Part shown: positions 13,417-22,973 of the stretch, piece by piece
How positions within the stretch are numbered: the first letter of the stretch is position 1
Layout: each line of letters starts with the position of its first letter
Assembly: GCA_902756345.1 (NCBI GenBank)
Contig: CACVQR010000015.1
Location: forward strand, 1-54,994
DNA length: 54,994 bases
Direction of reading: 5' to 3'
DNA from: Fibrobacter succinogenes
GTDB taxonomy: Bacteria > Fibrobacterota > Fibrobacteria > Fibrobacterales > Fibrobacteraceae
Program-made: the position numbers and the translations under genes
Notes under the pieces: generated by a model
What the model saw: the letters and a program-made list of their open reading frames with translations, nothing else
Database searches by the model: none
What the model was told of the DNA's origin: nothing

Positions 13417-14520
13417 TTATTCAGCATCCTTCACAAAACGGACGCAGGCAAAGCCAAAAGGTAAATCTGGGTCTAACCCACTTGGACCTGAAATTTTTCC
13501 ATTGTCCAAATCAATCGTATTTTTCGCAGAATCAATGGTTACTACGTAAGCCATATCACCCTCGATATATGGATCATCAACATAATCCGTATTGGTCCAA
13601 AATTGTACACAAGGAAAGTGTGATACTATAGATAAATCTATATTTTCATTTCCGATTTTTATTTGAGCATTCTCTTTCTTCCAAATCGAATTCCGCGGAT
13701 ACATTTTTTCTTTTTTGGGGAGATTATCATCCCATTTTTTCAATGGGTGTGCCGCAAAGCCAAAAAGATCTAGTCCAGGATCGGCGTCGCCGCTCCAGTC
13801 CCCGTTTGACTTGAGCGCAGTCCCAGCATCAAATCCTAAAGATTTAACGTATGAAACTAAGTTTAGCCAGTCTTCTATAATTGGCAGACGCCAACCTTCG
13901 TAATCCTCATCTCTTTTGATACGAACTGCCATTTTTCTTCTTGAAACGTTTCCTTTAAAGCAGTCGTCATAATAAAAATTTTGAGCTTCTCCATGTGTAT
14001 AAAGTCGCCCATACTTATTGCCAGGAACAGCGATTCCTATAGTATCGCTATTCCACCGGAAATGCGAAGCCCGGAGATTTTCGGCCATCCAAATTTGATT
14101 ACCAATTTTACAGGTTTTATACGAGTCACCCGCTATTTCTGCTTCGCCCAAGACCTTCTCTATTTCAGGTTCTTTTGTTGTAGAACCTTTAAGTTTTAGT
14201 ACATTTATAAAGCCCGTGGCAACATCTTCTACAATTTGCGAAGTTAATCCCAAAGAAGATAATTCCTTGAGACTATTGTCTATCATTTTTTGCTGCGCTT
14301 TGGTCGGAAAATCTATGACAGAATATAGTTTTTGTGGAATACTTTCTATACATGCAACCTGCATCCACTTTTTTTCTTGCGAGAAAGAATCCGCTAATGA
14401 TTTTACGGCTTTGTTGAGACGAGATTCATTTTCTTCATCGAAGATTTCAATTCCGCCAAAATCCTGAACCAGTTTTTTCAAAAAACTATCAAAAGCGCTT
14501 GTATTAGGCTTTTTTTTCAT
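13417..14520 (-). CDS. FISUMP paralog e (helical module + FISUMP)
   Basis: 367 aa from the ATG at 14520, chosen because AAGGAG stands 7 nt upstream; a start at 14541 would overlap gene d and has no RBS. There is no zinc ribbon. The helical module (FGGIEIFDEENESRLNKAV, ACIESIPQKLYSVI) is nearly identical to that of gene c, whereas the FISUMP half (YKTCKIGNQIWMAENLRASH, LDLFGFAAHPLKKW, GFACVRFVKDA) shows different insertions around the variable region. It therefore points to recent duplication followed by head divergence. Confidence 0.88.
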   Translation of the reverse strand: MKKKPNTSAFDSFLKKLVQDFGGIEIFDEENESRLNKAVKSLADSFSQEKKWMQVACIESIPQKLYSVIDFPTKAQQKMIDNSLKELSSLGLTSQIVEDVATGFINVLKLKGSTTKEPEIEKVLGEAEIAGDSYKTCKIGNQIWMAENLRASHFRWNSDTIGIAVPGNKYGRLYTHGEAQNFYYDDCFKGNVSRRKMAVRIKRDEDYEGWRLPIIEDWLNLVSYVKSLGFDAGTALKSNGDWSGDADPGLDLFGFAAHPLKKWDDNLPKKEKMYPRNSIWKKENAQIKIGNENIDLSIVSHFPCVQFWTNTDYVDDPYIEGDMAYVVTIDSAKNTIDLDNGKISGPSGLDPDLPFGFACVRFVKDAE

Positions 14521-14537
14521 AATTTTTCTCCTTGATA

Positions 14538-15596
14538 TCAATCAACATCTTTTACATAGCGGACACAAGCACGGTATCCAGGATCTGCTTTAAACGATAG
14601 ATTTAAATTATTGCTATTTGCAGATAATAAGACACAATAGTTAGGATTATCAAATTCTTTGTTACCCGCCTCTGTTGAAGTCCAAAACCAAGCTTGAGCT
14701 TCACCGGTTTTAGAATCTCTTATTGTCGGATAGGCACAAAACCCAAATAGGTCTAATCCTGAATCCGCATTGCCATGCCATTGATTGGTTGATTTTAAAG
14801 CTGTTCCGGCATCATATTCCGAATTTTTTATATGAGCAACCAAGTCTTCAAAATCTTCAAGAGTCGGCAATCGCCAACCTTCAGGAGTATTTGCAATTGC
14901 TTCAGATAGAGTATATAATCTTCCATAATTTTTATTGGAACAACATTCGCCTATATTATTAAGTCTACCAAGGCGATATGGATCTTTCCCAGGATTACTG
15001 TCGAGATTCTCTGCAAACCATTCTTTATTACTTATGATGCAAGTTTTGTATTGATAATGATATTCGTTTGTCTCATAATGATGGGTTCGGTCAAAACCTT
15101 TTACTTCATAATCGAACATCCCCATTTTCTTCTCAATTATTTTACACTTTTTTTCTAGAGATATTTTCAAGGTATTTGCTAACCAGCTTACAACTTCATC
15201 GGCAATGTTTTCTTGCAAACCAAATGAAAGCAAGTTCTGTCGGCATTCATCTGCAGTTTTCTGTTGTTCTATTTTCGGTGCATTTATTGTGTTATACAGC
15301 TTTTGCGGAATATTTCGGACATTTGCTAAAATCAAGCGATCCCTTTCGTCAGCCAGATCGTTATCTATGGTTATCAATGCTCTATGCAGTCGGGAGCCAT
15401 TTTCTTCAGAAAATATTTCTAATCCTCCAAACTCTTCTGCAATATTCTTAAGTATTGTTTCTATCGGAGTTAAAGGATTCTCCTCATTCTCTGTTTGTTC
15501 CTCTTGTAGGAAGCCTCCGCAAAACGGGCAACTGGAGAAGGTTTTCAAAATATCTTCAGGGAAATTCAGTTCCTTATTACATTTAGGGCAGTTCAT
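14538..15596 (-). CDS. FISUMP paralog d (zinc ribbon + helical module + FISUMP)
   Basis: 352 aa from the ATG at 15596, which has AAGGAG upstream; a longer reading to 15623 would overlap gene c. Zinc ribbon CPKC...CPFC, helical module (FGGLEIFSEENGSRLHRAL, NVRNIPQKLYNTI), then FISUMP (YKTCIISNKEWFAENLDS, GRLYTLSEAI, EGWRLPTLEDFEDLV, AWFWTSTEAG, ACVRYVKDV). The FISUMP half resembles genes a and b, while the N-terminal half resembles gene f, giving a mosaic. Mid-operon, 17 nt from its neighbours. Confidence 0.88.
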   Translation of the reverse strand: MNCPKCNKELNFPEDILKTFSSCPFCGGFLQEEQTENEENPLTPIETILKNIAEEFGGLEIFSEENGSRLHRALITIDNDLADERDRLILANVRNIPQKLYNTINAPKIEQQKTADECRQNLLSFGLQENIADEVVSWLANTLKISLEKKCKIIEKKMGMFDYEVKGFDRTHHYETNEYHYQYKTCIISNKEWFAENLDSNPGKDPYRLGRLNNIGECCSNKNYGRLYTLSEAIANTPEGWRLPTLEDFEDLVAHIKNSEYDAGTALKSTNQWHGNADSGLDLFGFCAYPTIRDSKTGEAQAWFWTSTEAGNKEFDNPNYCVLLSANSNNLNLSFKADPGYRACVRYVKDVD

Positions 15597-15612
15597 AACT
15601 ATCTCCTTGAAA

Positions 15613-16773
15613 TCAATCTGCATCTTTTACATACCGGACACAAGCAAAACCAAAAGGAGGTGTACTATATGTTCCTCCTGTTGATGAAAGTTTTCCTTTA
15701 TCCAAATCAAGCGTGTTTTTTGAGGGATCTAATGTTGCTACATAAGCCATGTCATCTGCATAATCTACCCGTGGATTATCAACATATTTTGTGCTAGTCC
15801 AAAATTGGACACACGGAAACACAGGCGTACTCATTTCTACAAAAGTGTTATGTTGATTAATAATGCCATTTTCTTCATCAAGTTTTTTCTGTTTCTCTGA
15901 TTTTATTCTATTATCTTCCTTTTGCCATTCTTTATAAGCATAATCGATAGAATCTTTTAAATTTTCCCACACATTAAAACCATTCCATATTGTTATATCG
16001 TCTAGTGATTTTAGTTCCTGCTTTTGCGGAAGATTGTCGTCCCAATATTTAATTGGATGCGCAGCAAAGCCAAAAAGATCAAGTCCGGGGTCAGCATCAC
16101 CACTCCAATCGCCCTTCGATTTGAGTGCAGTTCCCACATCAAACCCTAGTGATTCAATGTAAGAAACCATCTTTAACCAATCCTCCATTGTAGGTAAACG
16201 CCAACTATCATTCAAAGACATCTGAGCATCGCGATAAGTATAAAGACGACCATATTTATTTCCGGGAACGGCAAGACCTATGCTTTCGTACGCACCAAAA
16301 TACCCTGGAGGAAGTCTTGCCAATCTAAAATTTTCCGCCATCCAAATTTGATTACCAATTTTACAGGTTTTATAGGTATCTCCCACTATGTCAGCTTCGC
16401 CTAAAACTTTCTCTATTTCGGGTTCTTTTTTAGTAGAGCCTTTAAGTTTCAATACACTTATAAAGCCCGTGACAACATCTTCCACAACTTGTGACGTCAA
16501 TCCCAAGGAAGATAATTCCTTGAGACAATTATCAATCATTCGTTGTTGTGCTTCTGGCGGAAATTCTATGACAGAATATAATTTTTGAGGGATACTCTCT
16601 ATGCACGCAACCTGCATCCATTTTTTTTCTTGCGAGAAAGAATCTGCCAATGATTTCACAGCCTTATTAAGACGGGATTCATTTTCCTCATCAAAGATTT
16701 CTAATCCACCAAAATCCTGAACGAGAGCGTTCAAAAAGATTTCAAAAGTATTTGATTCGTTCTCTATTGTCAT
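15613..16773 (-). CDS. FISUMP paralog c (helical module + FISUMP)
   Basis: 386 aa, no zinc ribbon. The helical module (FGGLEIFDEENESRLNKAV, ACIESIPQKLYSVI) is almost the same as in gene e. FISUMP begins YKTCKIGNQIWMAENF and ends FACVRYVKDAD. An insertion of about 60 charged, helical residues (IDYAYKEWQKEDNRIKSEKQ) sits inside the domain between the GFAAHP and VQFWTSTKY segments, a loop position in this fold. AAGGAG precedes the ATG. 14 nt separate it from gene b. Confidence 0.88.
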   Translation of the reverse strand: MTIENESNTFEIFLNALVQDFGGLEIFDEENESRLNKAVKSLADSFSQEKKWMQVACIESIPQKLYSVIEFPPEAQQRMIDNCLKELSSLGLTSQVVEDVVTGFISVLKLKGSTKKEPEIEKVLGEADIVGDTYKTCKIGNQIWMAENFRLARLPPGYFGAYESIGLAVPGNKYGRLYTYRDAQMSLNDSWRLPTMEDWLKMVSYIESLGFDVGTALKSKGDWSGDADPGLDLFGFAAHPIKYWDDNLPQKQELKSLDDITIWNGFNVWENLKDSIDYAYKEWQKEDNRIKSEKQKKLDEENGIINQHNTFVEMSTPVFPCVQFWTSTKYVDNPRVDYADDMAYVATLDPSKNTLDLDKGKLSSTGGTYSTPPFGFACVRYVKDAD

Positions 16774-16787
16774 AAAAGCTCCTTCTG

Positions 16788-17738
16788 CTATTTAATATCC
16801 CTTACGTAACGGACACAGGCATAATAGCCATTTCCAGCTCGGCCTTGTAAATCAACATTGTTACTATTTTCATTTATGCTTATACAAAAGTGAGGATATG
16901 TTCCATCACCTGTTTCTGAAGAAGTCCAAAACCAAGCCTGACCTTCTCCCGTTTTAGAATCATTTATAGTAGGATAAGCACAAAAACCAAACAGATCAGC
17001 CCCCGATCCGGCCGACCCCAACCAATGTTCTGTAGATTTCAAAGCCATTCCCGTATCTAATTCAAAAGACTGTATATATGCAATCAATTCCTGATAATCT
17101 TCTATTGTTGGGAGCCGCCAACCCTGGGGAGCATTCTTTACCGCCTCATGCCAATCATAGAGTCGTCCAAATTCCACCTTAGTACTTTTATTTCCAATAG
17201 AATTGGTATAATCGTCATGGTTTTGATTTCGTCCATAATCTTGATGAAAATTTTCTGCAAACCACTCTAAATGTCCTATAATACAAGTTTTATACTGATA
17301 CTCTTTTTGAATCCATTCTTTTTCCCAACTATAGTCTGATTTCTTATACCTTATTACCACACTTTCTTCTTTTAACTGTTTTTCAATTACAGTTTTTTTT
17401 CTTACGACTGCATTAATACCCAAAATAGACATATAACTCTGAACTATGTTTTCACATACATCTTCATCTAAAGTCAACGATATCAAAGCATCCCGACACG
17501 TCTCTACCATTACCTGCTTTTCACTTTGCGTAGAATCCATTACCGCATACAATTTTTGCGGGATTCGCTTCATATTAGCAATCAGAAGCCAATCTTTCTC
17601 TGGTTCAAAAGATTCATCTAAAGCCATCAAGGCTTTATTTAGCCGAGAATGATTTTCTTCACAGAAGATTTCAGCACCGCCAAAATCATCAACAAGGTCT
17701 TTTAAAATTTTATCAAAAGAATTTGATTCCATCGACAT
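16788..17738 (-). CDS. FISUMP paralog b (helical module + FISUMP)
   Basis: 316 aa, no zinc ribbon. Module: FGGAEIFCEENHSRLNKALM, ANMKRIPQKLYAV. FISUMP: YKTCIIGHLEWFAENFHQ, FGRLYDWHEAV, QGWRLPTIEDYQELI, AWFWTSSETG, YACVRYVRDI. No clear Shine-Dalgarno precedes the ATG; a second ATG follows two codons later. Closely related to gene a along the whole length, so a and b form the older duplicated pair at the head of the array. Confidence 0.87.
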   Translation of the reverse strand: MSMESNSFDKILKDLVDDFGGAEIFCEENHSRLNKALMALDESFEPEKDWLLIANMKRIPQKLYAVMDSTQSEKQVMVETCRDALISLTLDEDVCENIVQSYMSILGINAVVRKKTVIEKQLKEESVVIRYKKSDYSWEKEWIQKEYQYKTCIIGHLEWFAENFHQDYGRNQNHDDYTNSIGNKSTKVEFGRLYDWHEAVKNAPQGWRLPTIEDYQELIAYIQSFELDTGMALKSTEHWLGSAGSGADLFGFCAYPTINDSKTGEGQAWFWTSSETGDGTYPHFCISINENSNNVDLQGRAGNGYYACVRYVRDIK

Positions 17739-17763
17739 AGAAATTTCTATTTCATGTTACCTA

Positions 17764-18723
17764 TTATACATCCTTCACGTAGCGAATACTAGCATGATAG
17801 TCGTCTGTGGCTTTGCCACGCAAGATAACTTCATTGCGATTTGCACTTAAGCAAACACAATAGTGCGGATATTCTTTATCACCTGTTTCTGAAGCTGTCC
17901 AAAACCAAGCCTGAGATTCACCTGTTTCAGAATCTCTCGCTGTAGGGTATGCACAAAAGCCGAACAGATCAAGTCCTGGATCCGCTTCACCATGCCATTG
18001 CTTCTTCGATTTAAGAGCTGATCCTGCATCGTATCGAAGTGACTCAATATAGGCAACCATATCTTGAAAATCTTCTATAGTCGGGAGTCGCCAACCATCT
18101 GGGACACAATCACAAGCTTCTTTCCATGTATAAAGACGGCCATACTTCTGATTATCCGTATCCTTTCCTATGTTTTTTCCATAGGCACTTGCCGAAAGAG
18201 CATTACTAAACAAGGATAACATATTTGTAAAATCATCGGCTCCTTTCGTCCTTTTCCTATTACACCAATAAGTATTACCGCAACTAAAGTTTTCAGCAAA
18301 CCATATCTTATCACCTATCTGACAAGTCTTATATTCATGGTCCGCATAATTAAATGATCCTATTACTGGCTCCACTTCAACATTCTTCTTTACATTAGCA
18401 TTTATATCCAATACCGACATATAGCGATATACTGTTTTCTCGCACACTTCTTCGTTTAAGGTAAGTAAAGACAACACATCTCGACAATGCTCAACCACCT
18501 TTTGTTTAGTACTTTGCGAGGAATCCTTTACAGCATACAATGATTGTGGTATATTTTCCATATTTGCAATAAGCAACCAAGATCTTTCAAGTGAAGGTTC
18601 TAGCGCCATCAAAGCCTTGTTTAGCCTTGAATAGTTTTCTTCACTAAAAATTTCAATTCCACCATACTCTGATACAATTTGAAACAACGGGTCTTGTTTT
18701 TTTATTTTCTTTTTAGTAGCCAT
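17764..18723 (-). CDS. FISUMP paralog a (helical module + FISUMP)
   Basis: 319 aa, first FISUMP gene of the array, starting 2 nt after the stop codon of the GTPase-SUMF1 gene (AAAGGG upstream), so translation is probably coupled. N-terminus MATKKKIKKQ, then the helical module (YGGIEIFSEENYSRLNKALM, ANMENIPQSLYAV) and FISUMP (YKTCQIGDKIWFAENF, GRLYTWKEAC, DGWRLPTIEDFQDMV, AWFWTASETG, ASIRYVKDV). The tight coupling is the best sequence evidence that the FISUMP proteins work with the GTPases. Confidence 0.89.
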   Translation of the reverse strand: MATKKKIKKQDPLFQIVSEYGGIEIFSEENYSRLNKALMALEPSLERSWLLIANMENIPQSLYAVKDSSQSTKQKVVEHCRDVLSLLTLNEEVCEKTVYRYMSVLDINANVKKNVEVEPVIGSFNYADHEYKTCQIGDKIWFAENFSCGNTYWCNRKRTKGADDFTNMLSLFSNALSASAYGKNIGKDTDNQKYGRLYTWKEACDCVPDGWRLPTIEDFQDMVAYIESLRYDAGSALKSKKQWHGEADPGLDLFGFCAYPTARDSETGESQAWFWTASETGDKEYPHYCVCLSANRNEVILRGKATDDYHASIRYVKDV

Positions 18724-18725
18724 AC

Positions 18726-20735
18726 TTACCCTTTTTTCACAACTCTAAATCCAATGGGCTGCGAAGTATCATCTTCTTCGGCCATGTTTCTTGCAAATAC
18801 CGTGCAGCTGTTTTCGGAGCTCTTAAACGAACCACCGCGAATCACGCGTTCATCGCCGCTGGAGGGACCGTGCGGATTTTTCTGGACATCCTTAGAATAG
18901 TCGTCCCAGAAATCGTTAGTCCATTCATAGACGTTTCCGAGCATGTCATAAAGACCGAAATCATTCTCTTCTTTGCGAGCGACTGGTTGGATGGTTTCAG
19001 AGGAATTTCCCTTGTACCACGCACAGTTTTGCAAAGGCTTTTCAGCAAAGGAGCTTGCTGCATATTCCCATTCTGCTTCTGTTGGCAAGCGGTATCCATT
19101 GGCAGAGAAATCGCAGGAGCCGTTTTTGCCATAACAAGCCTTCAATCCTTCCATTTTACTCAACTTATTGCAATATTCCATTGCATCTGCAAAAGATACA
19201 TTGTGAACCGGTAGAAGGTCGCCTTTGAATTTGGACGGATTTCCCTCACCCATTACCGACTTCCACTCTGCTTGAGTGACAAGCGTAATCTTCATATAGA
19301 AAGAATCAACTGATACAGAATGCGCAGGTTTTGAATCTCTTGGACCATTATCGGATCCCATGGTAAATGTTCCTGCGGGTATATTGACATAAGCGTCGTC
19401 TGCGGAATCTTCAAAATCCTTGAAAATTTCCTTTACGACTTCTTCCATTTTTGAGGCAATTGTTGAAATAGTATCCTTATTCGTCTTGTATTTTTCAACA
19501 TCCTTTTCCAAGTCGGCTTTTAATCTGGAAATGTTCTTTGTGATTAAAGCAATGGACTCTGTTCCAATTTCATCTTTCTTCTCGGCTTTACCTCCCCGAC
19601 GAATTGCTTCGCGTCGAGCCTCTGCAGCTTCCCGGCTAAACTTGGATTCAACATTATCCATAAGAGACTTAAAATGCAGTAAAATCTGATTTAAGGTCTT
19701 TATTTTTTCGGTAGTCGCCTGAATGCGGTTTGCATCGGCATTTATATGCTTATTAAAAAGCTTCTTGAGGCGTTTCTGCAGTTCCTTTTTCTTGTCGGTA
19801 TTTTGGCAGTTTAATTCACTTATTATCGCATCCAGGTTCTTTTTTCGATAACCATATTCTTTGTGTTTCTTTGCACTATAGGCAATTACTCCTTCGTATG
19901 GAATATCATTATCTTCTAAAGTATCAGTAACCTGATCCAAAATGTCTTCACGTGCTTCTTCGGATCTGTCATCTGCTTTATTACATATCACAATGATTTT
20001 TTTGTCAGGCGCAGTTTTCAAGACGTCTTGTAGGAATTCCACATCAGAATTATTCAACGTTCCATCACTATCCACACCCACAAACCAAAATAAGACTTTA
20101 GCTTGCTTGATGAACATTAGCGATGTTTCATAGTCATGATTTGTAAACGAGTCTTTTGTGGCACTGGAATTGTAACCCGGAGTATCAATAAAGCAAATAT
20201 GTTCATATTCTTGCGGCATCTTGGCGTGAATCACGACGGAAGGCATCAAATCTTTCAGGTTGAAACCGAAAGACTTAAGTAAGTTGTGGTTCATCTGTTT
20301 GTAGGCATCTGCACCGAGTTCAACCACTCCTCCTGCAGATGTCAAACCAAAAGCGTTTGGAGCTTTATCGCCACTGATGACGTAAGCGGGGATTGCCGTT
20401 TCGGCTTCAATGCTCACAGGAAGCTGAATTTCTTTTGTACTAAAGATATGGTTGCAGAAAGTTGATTTGCCACTGCTGAATCCACCCGCAAGCACAATGG
20501 TGTTCTTGCTATAGACATCCTTATTGTGGATGAATGTTTCAAGACTTCTACGAATATCTTGCAGTTCAAGCAATGCTTCAGCCTCTTCGGGGAGGGCGTC
20601 ATCCACTTTGGCATATTCGATGTAGTCCTTATCCATCAACTGCTGAAATTTACTTAAAGCATCGTCAGCTGTTGGCCTTGCAGCCAAAAGTCGGGAAACA
20701 AGATCAAATTTTCCTTCCAAGTCGTTTAACTGCAT
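18726..20735 (-). CDS. Dynamin-like GTPase fused to a SUMF1/FGE-type domain
   Basis: 669 aa. GTPase domain with G1 GGFSSGKS (84-91), G3 DTPG (184-187) and G4 NKAD (252-255), all intact. A helical stalk with coiled-coil character spans about 300-440. Residues about 448-669 are a SUMF1/formylglycine-generating-enzyme-type domain (NIPAGTFTMGS, GYRLPTEAEWEYAA, GLYDMLGNVYEWT, RGGSF, IGFRVVKKG). Bacterial dynamin-like proteins remodel membranes. The SUMF1 part shares the GYRLPT..EW core with FISUMP, so it is likely a binding head rather than an enzyme. TAATG coupling with the upstream GTPase gene. Confidence 0.88.
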   Translation of the reverse strand: MQLNDLEGKFDLVSRLLAARPTADDALSKFQQLMDKDYIEYAKVDDALPEEAEALLELQDIRRSLETFIHNKDVYSKNTIVLAGGFSSGKSTFCNHIFSTKEIQLPVSIEAETAIPAYVISGDKAPNAFGLTSAGGVVELGADAYKQMNHNLLKSFGFNLKDLMPSVVIHAKMPQEYEHICFIDTPGYNSSATKDSFTNHDYETSLMFIKQAKVLFWFVGVDSDGTLNNSDVEFLQDVLKTAPDKKIIVICNKADDRSEEAREDILDQVTDTLEDNDIPYEGVIAYSAKKHKEYGYRKKNLDAIISELNCQNTDKKKELQKRLKKLFNKHINADANRIQATTEKIKTLNQILLHFKSLMDNVESKFSREAAEARREAIRRGGKAEKKDEIGTESIALITKNISRLKADLEKDVEKYKTNKDTISTIASKMEEVVKEIFKDFEDSADDAYVNIPAGTFTMGSDNGPRDSKPAHSVSVDSFYMKITLVTQAEWKSVMGEGNPSKFKGDLLPVHNVSFADAMEYCNKLSKMEGLKACYGKNGSCDFSANGYRLPTEAEWEYAASSFAEKPLQNCAWYKGNSSETIQPVARKEENDFGLYDMLGNVYEWTNDFWDDYSKDVQKNPHGPSSGDERVIRGGSFKSSENSCTVFARNMAEEDDTSQPIGFRVVKKG

Positions 20736-22960
20736 TAGGCAATGGCCTCCAACTCCTTAATAATCTTTTCATACAGACTAACGGACTGTTCTTTGTTTTG
20801 AATATCGTGGATAAGCTTGTCCAAGTCTTTACGATACTTTTCCAAGAACTTTGATGCCAAATCCGCTTTCTTGATGGCGTTTGTGTAACGTGCGATTTCA
20901 TCAATCAGCAGGCTACTCATATTATTTGCAAGCCCATTAAGATAGGAACGGCAAACGGCGAGCAAATGGTCGCCGGCAGCGTCTTCCTTGGCTCCAGATT
21001 CACGAAGCTCTTTCGGGAGCGCGTCCTCAGGCAATTTGAAATCGGGAATATTCAGACTTTCAATGATGGCGTTGATTTTGACGGCAACGGCATCTTCATC
21101 CATGTTCTGTTCCGCCGCTTTTGTTGCCCATACAATCGCAACCTTGGATGAAATTTTGCGTTTCAACTGCGCAAGCTCATACAAAATTTCATTTTTGAGG
21201 TTATTGTTTACCTTTCCTGTATAATCTTCAACAGCGGCTCTGAGCTGAACCGGATTTACGCGAGTATGTTGGGTAGTGTATTCATGGTAATCTTTAAAAA
21301 TCCATCCTGTCGTGTATGAGTGATGTCTAGTAAATTCAGTTCTTGCATTTTTGGTTTCGCTCTTTGCATCAGCCTGCAAATTGCTCACAAACGACATCAT
21401 TTCTTTTGTTGTTTCAGAACGCCAATCGTCAACAGCGTTGGTAACCGCATTTGAGATTCCCGCTTCAACCTTCATGCAGAAGGTTTCGATGGAATTCTTT
21501 TCATTTTGCAAGCTATCAATGTTGCCGATTTTAATTCGGCCAATCTGCTGTTTTACCGCATTTTCCATTCCCTGTTTTAAATCTTCTGCGGCGTTTTCCC
21601 AAGAGGTGCAAATCTTATTCGCGCTATCGGCCAGTATTTCATATTTCTTTTGCTTGACGATTTCAATTTTTGATTCAATGACGTCGATATTGCCAAGACG
21701 TTTCAGTGACGCTTTGGACGTTGCCTCATCTTTATCGGAAAAGTAATCTCTAAAGTTCTCGCAAAGATTTTTCCAAATGGTTTTCTTGTCTTCGTCCCAA
21801 GAGCTTTTGTTGGCAAATGTCAAGAACATGGACTCACAATCGCCAGAAGTCAAGATGACACGGCCTCCATCGTCATGGATCAGTTGGTCAAAAGCCCCAC
21901 TTTCGTTGCAAGTCATGAGGACAGAACGAGCTTGCCGTGAAAGCCTGCTTGCGATATCGCTACATACATCTTCTAGGGACATATCAGAGTATTCATCACC
22001 CAAAAGCTGGTAGTCCACTTGGCTTGCAACGACAAATAGTTCTCGAAGTCCGTCTTTAACAGTAACCTTTTCAAGAACATCTTTGTCGCTAGCGTCTAAA
22101 AAACGTCCAGCTTGGCTAAGAATCAGGACAACATCGCTCACTTTTAAGAGCTGGTAGGCGCGTTCTTCTCGCGAGGGAACCGGATCATTGAATCCCGGAG
22201 TATCAACAATGCGGAGGCCCTTCAGTTTTTCATTGGGATAAGCAATTTCGACACTCTGCGTAAAAGGCATGTACTTGCCTTCGGAACCGACATAGTCGGC
22301 AAGCATTGTAGATATCTCTTCAATGGAACCTGGATAGAGATCCTTCTCTCGGCCTGCAACTTCGTTTTGCGAGATGGGGGACGCTTTTATTTTTTGGTAT
22401 TGATCAAATGCGCCAGAAAGCCCTATATCTTCACGCAGAACACTTTTGGCTTCGCGGGTGGCCCTTTCACGGGCCTTGGCTTCGTCAAAGATAACGTTGG
22501 CAAGTCCACCCGCTTTGGCTTCGGCCTTTTTTCGAGCCTTTTCAAAAAGTTCGGCTTCGAGTTTGCGAAATTTATTTTCATATGCATCGCTTTTTTCCTT
22601 GAGCTTTATAATGTCTCCTTGCTCAAAGAATCGTACAGTCACTTTCAGTTTATCGGAATAGGACAATATGGTCAATGCTGCGGTCATGGGCGTCGCCGCT
22701 TTGGGCAATATTGTAGATCCGCCAAAAAGCAATGCGTTTAACAATGAAGATTTTCCCGCTTTCACGCGACCTACAATTCCTATCTGCAAATCACGATTGG
22801 CATTGATCTGTCTTTCATATTCTTCACGAAGAAATGATTCCTGTTTTAATTCACCGCTCTTATTTAAGAAAGCATCATTCAAAACATCTTTATGCTTATT
22901 TGCTAAAGTTTCTAAAGCATTGCGCTTTGCAATAATTTTGTCAAGACGTTCAATAGACAT
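20735..22960 (-). CDS. Dynamin-like GTPase, second gene of the operon
   Basis: 741 aa. G1 GRVKAGKS (64-71), a possible switch I Thr near 90-93, an inserted charged helix (about 120-175), G3 DTPG (253-256). The G4 position reads ASQVD (312-316) instead of NKxD, so base recognition may be altered. The C-terminal half is long helical/coiled coil without a clear transmembrane helix. Dynamin-like proteins often act as tandem pairs of unlike subunits, which fits the three adjacent genes. It overlaps the downstream gene by one base (TAATG), and starts 13 nt after the previous gene with AAGGAG. Confidence 0.87.
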   Translation of the reverse strand: MSIERLDKIIAKRNALETLANKHKDVLNDAFLNKSGELKQESFLREEYERQINANRDLQIGIVGRVKAGKSSLLNALLFGGSTILPKAATPMTAALTILSYSDKLKVTVRFFEQGDIIKLKEKSDAYENKFRKLEAELFEKARKKAEAKAGGLANVIFDEAKARERATREAKSVLREDIGLSGAFDQYQKIKASPISQNEVAGREKDLYPGSIEEISTMLADYVGSEGKYMPFTQSVEIAYPNEKLKGLRIVDTPGFNDPVPSREERAYQLLKVSDVVLILSQAGRFLDASDKDVLEKVTVKDGLRELFVVASQVDYQLLGDEYSDMSLEDVCSDIASRLSRQARSVLMTCNESGAFDQLIHDDGGRVILTSGDCESMFLTFANKSSWDEDKKTIWKNLCENFRDYFSDKDEATSKASLKRLGNIDVIESKIEIVKQKKYEILADSANKICTSWENAAEDLKQGMENAVKQQIGRIKIGNIDSLQNEKNSIETFCMKVEAGISNAVTNAVDDWRSETTKEMMSFVSNLQADAKSETKNARTEFTRHHSYTTGWIFKDYHEYTTQHTRVNPVQLRAAVEDYTGKVNNNLKNEILYELAQLKRKISSKVAIVWATKAAEQNMDEDAVAVKINAIIESLNIPDFKLPEDALPKELRESGAKEDAAGDHLLAVCRSYLNGLANNMSSLLIDEIARYTNAIKKADLASKFLEKYRKDLDKLIHDIQNKEQSVSLYEKIIKELEAIA

Positions 22961-22973
22961 TATGTGCTCCTTA

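Noticed and set aside
18726-20735. Active formylglycine-generating enzyme
   Set aside because: Only the general SUMF1 fold motifs are visible; no sulfatase gene is nearby, and the fusion to a GTPase favours a binding role.
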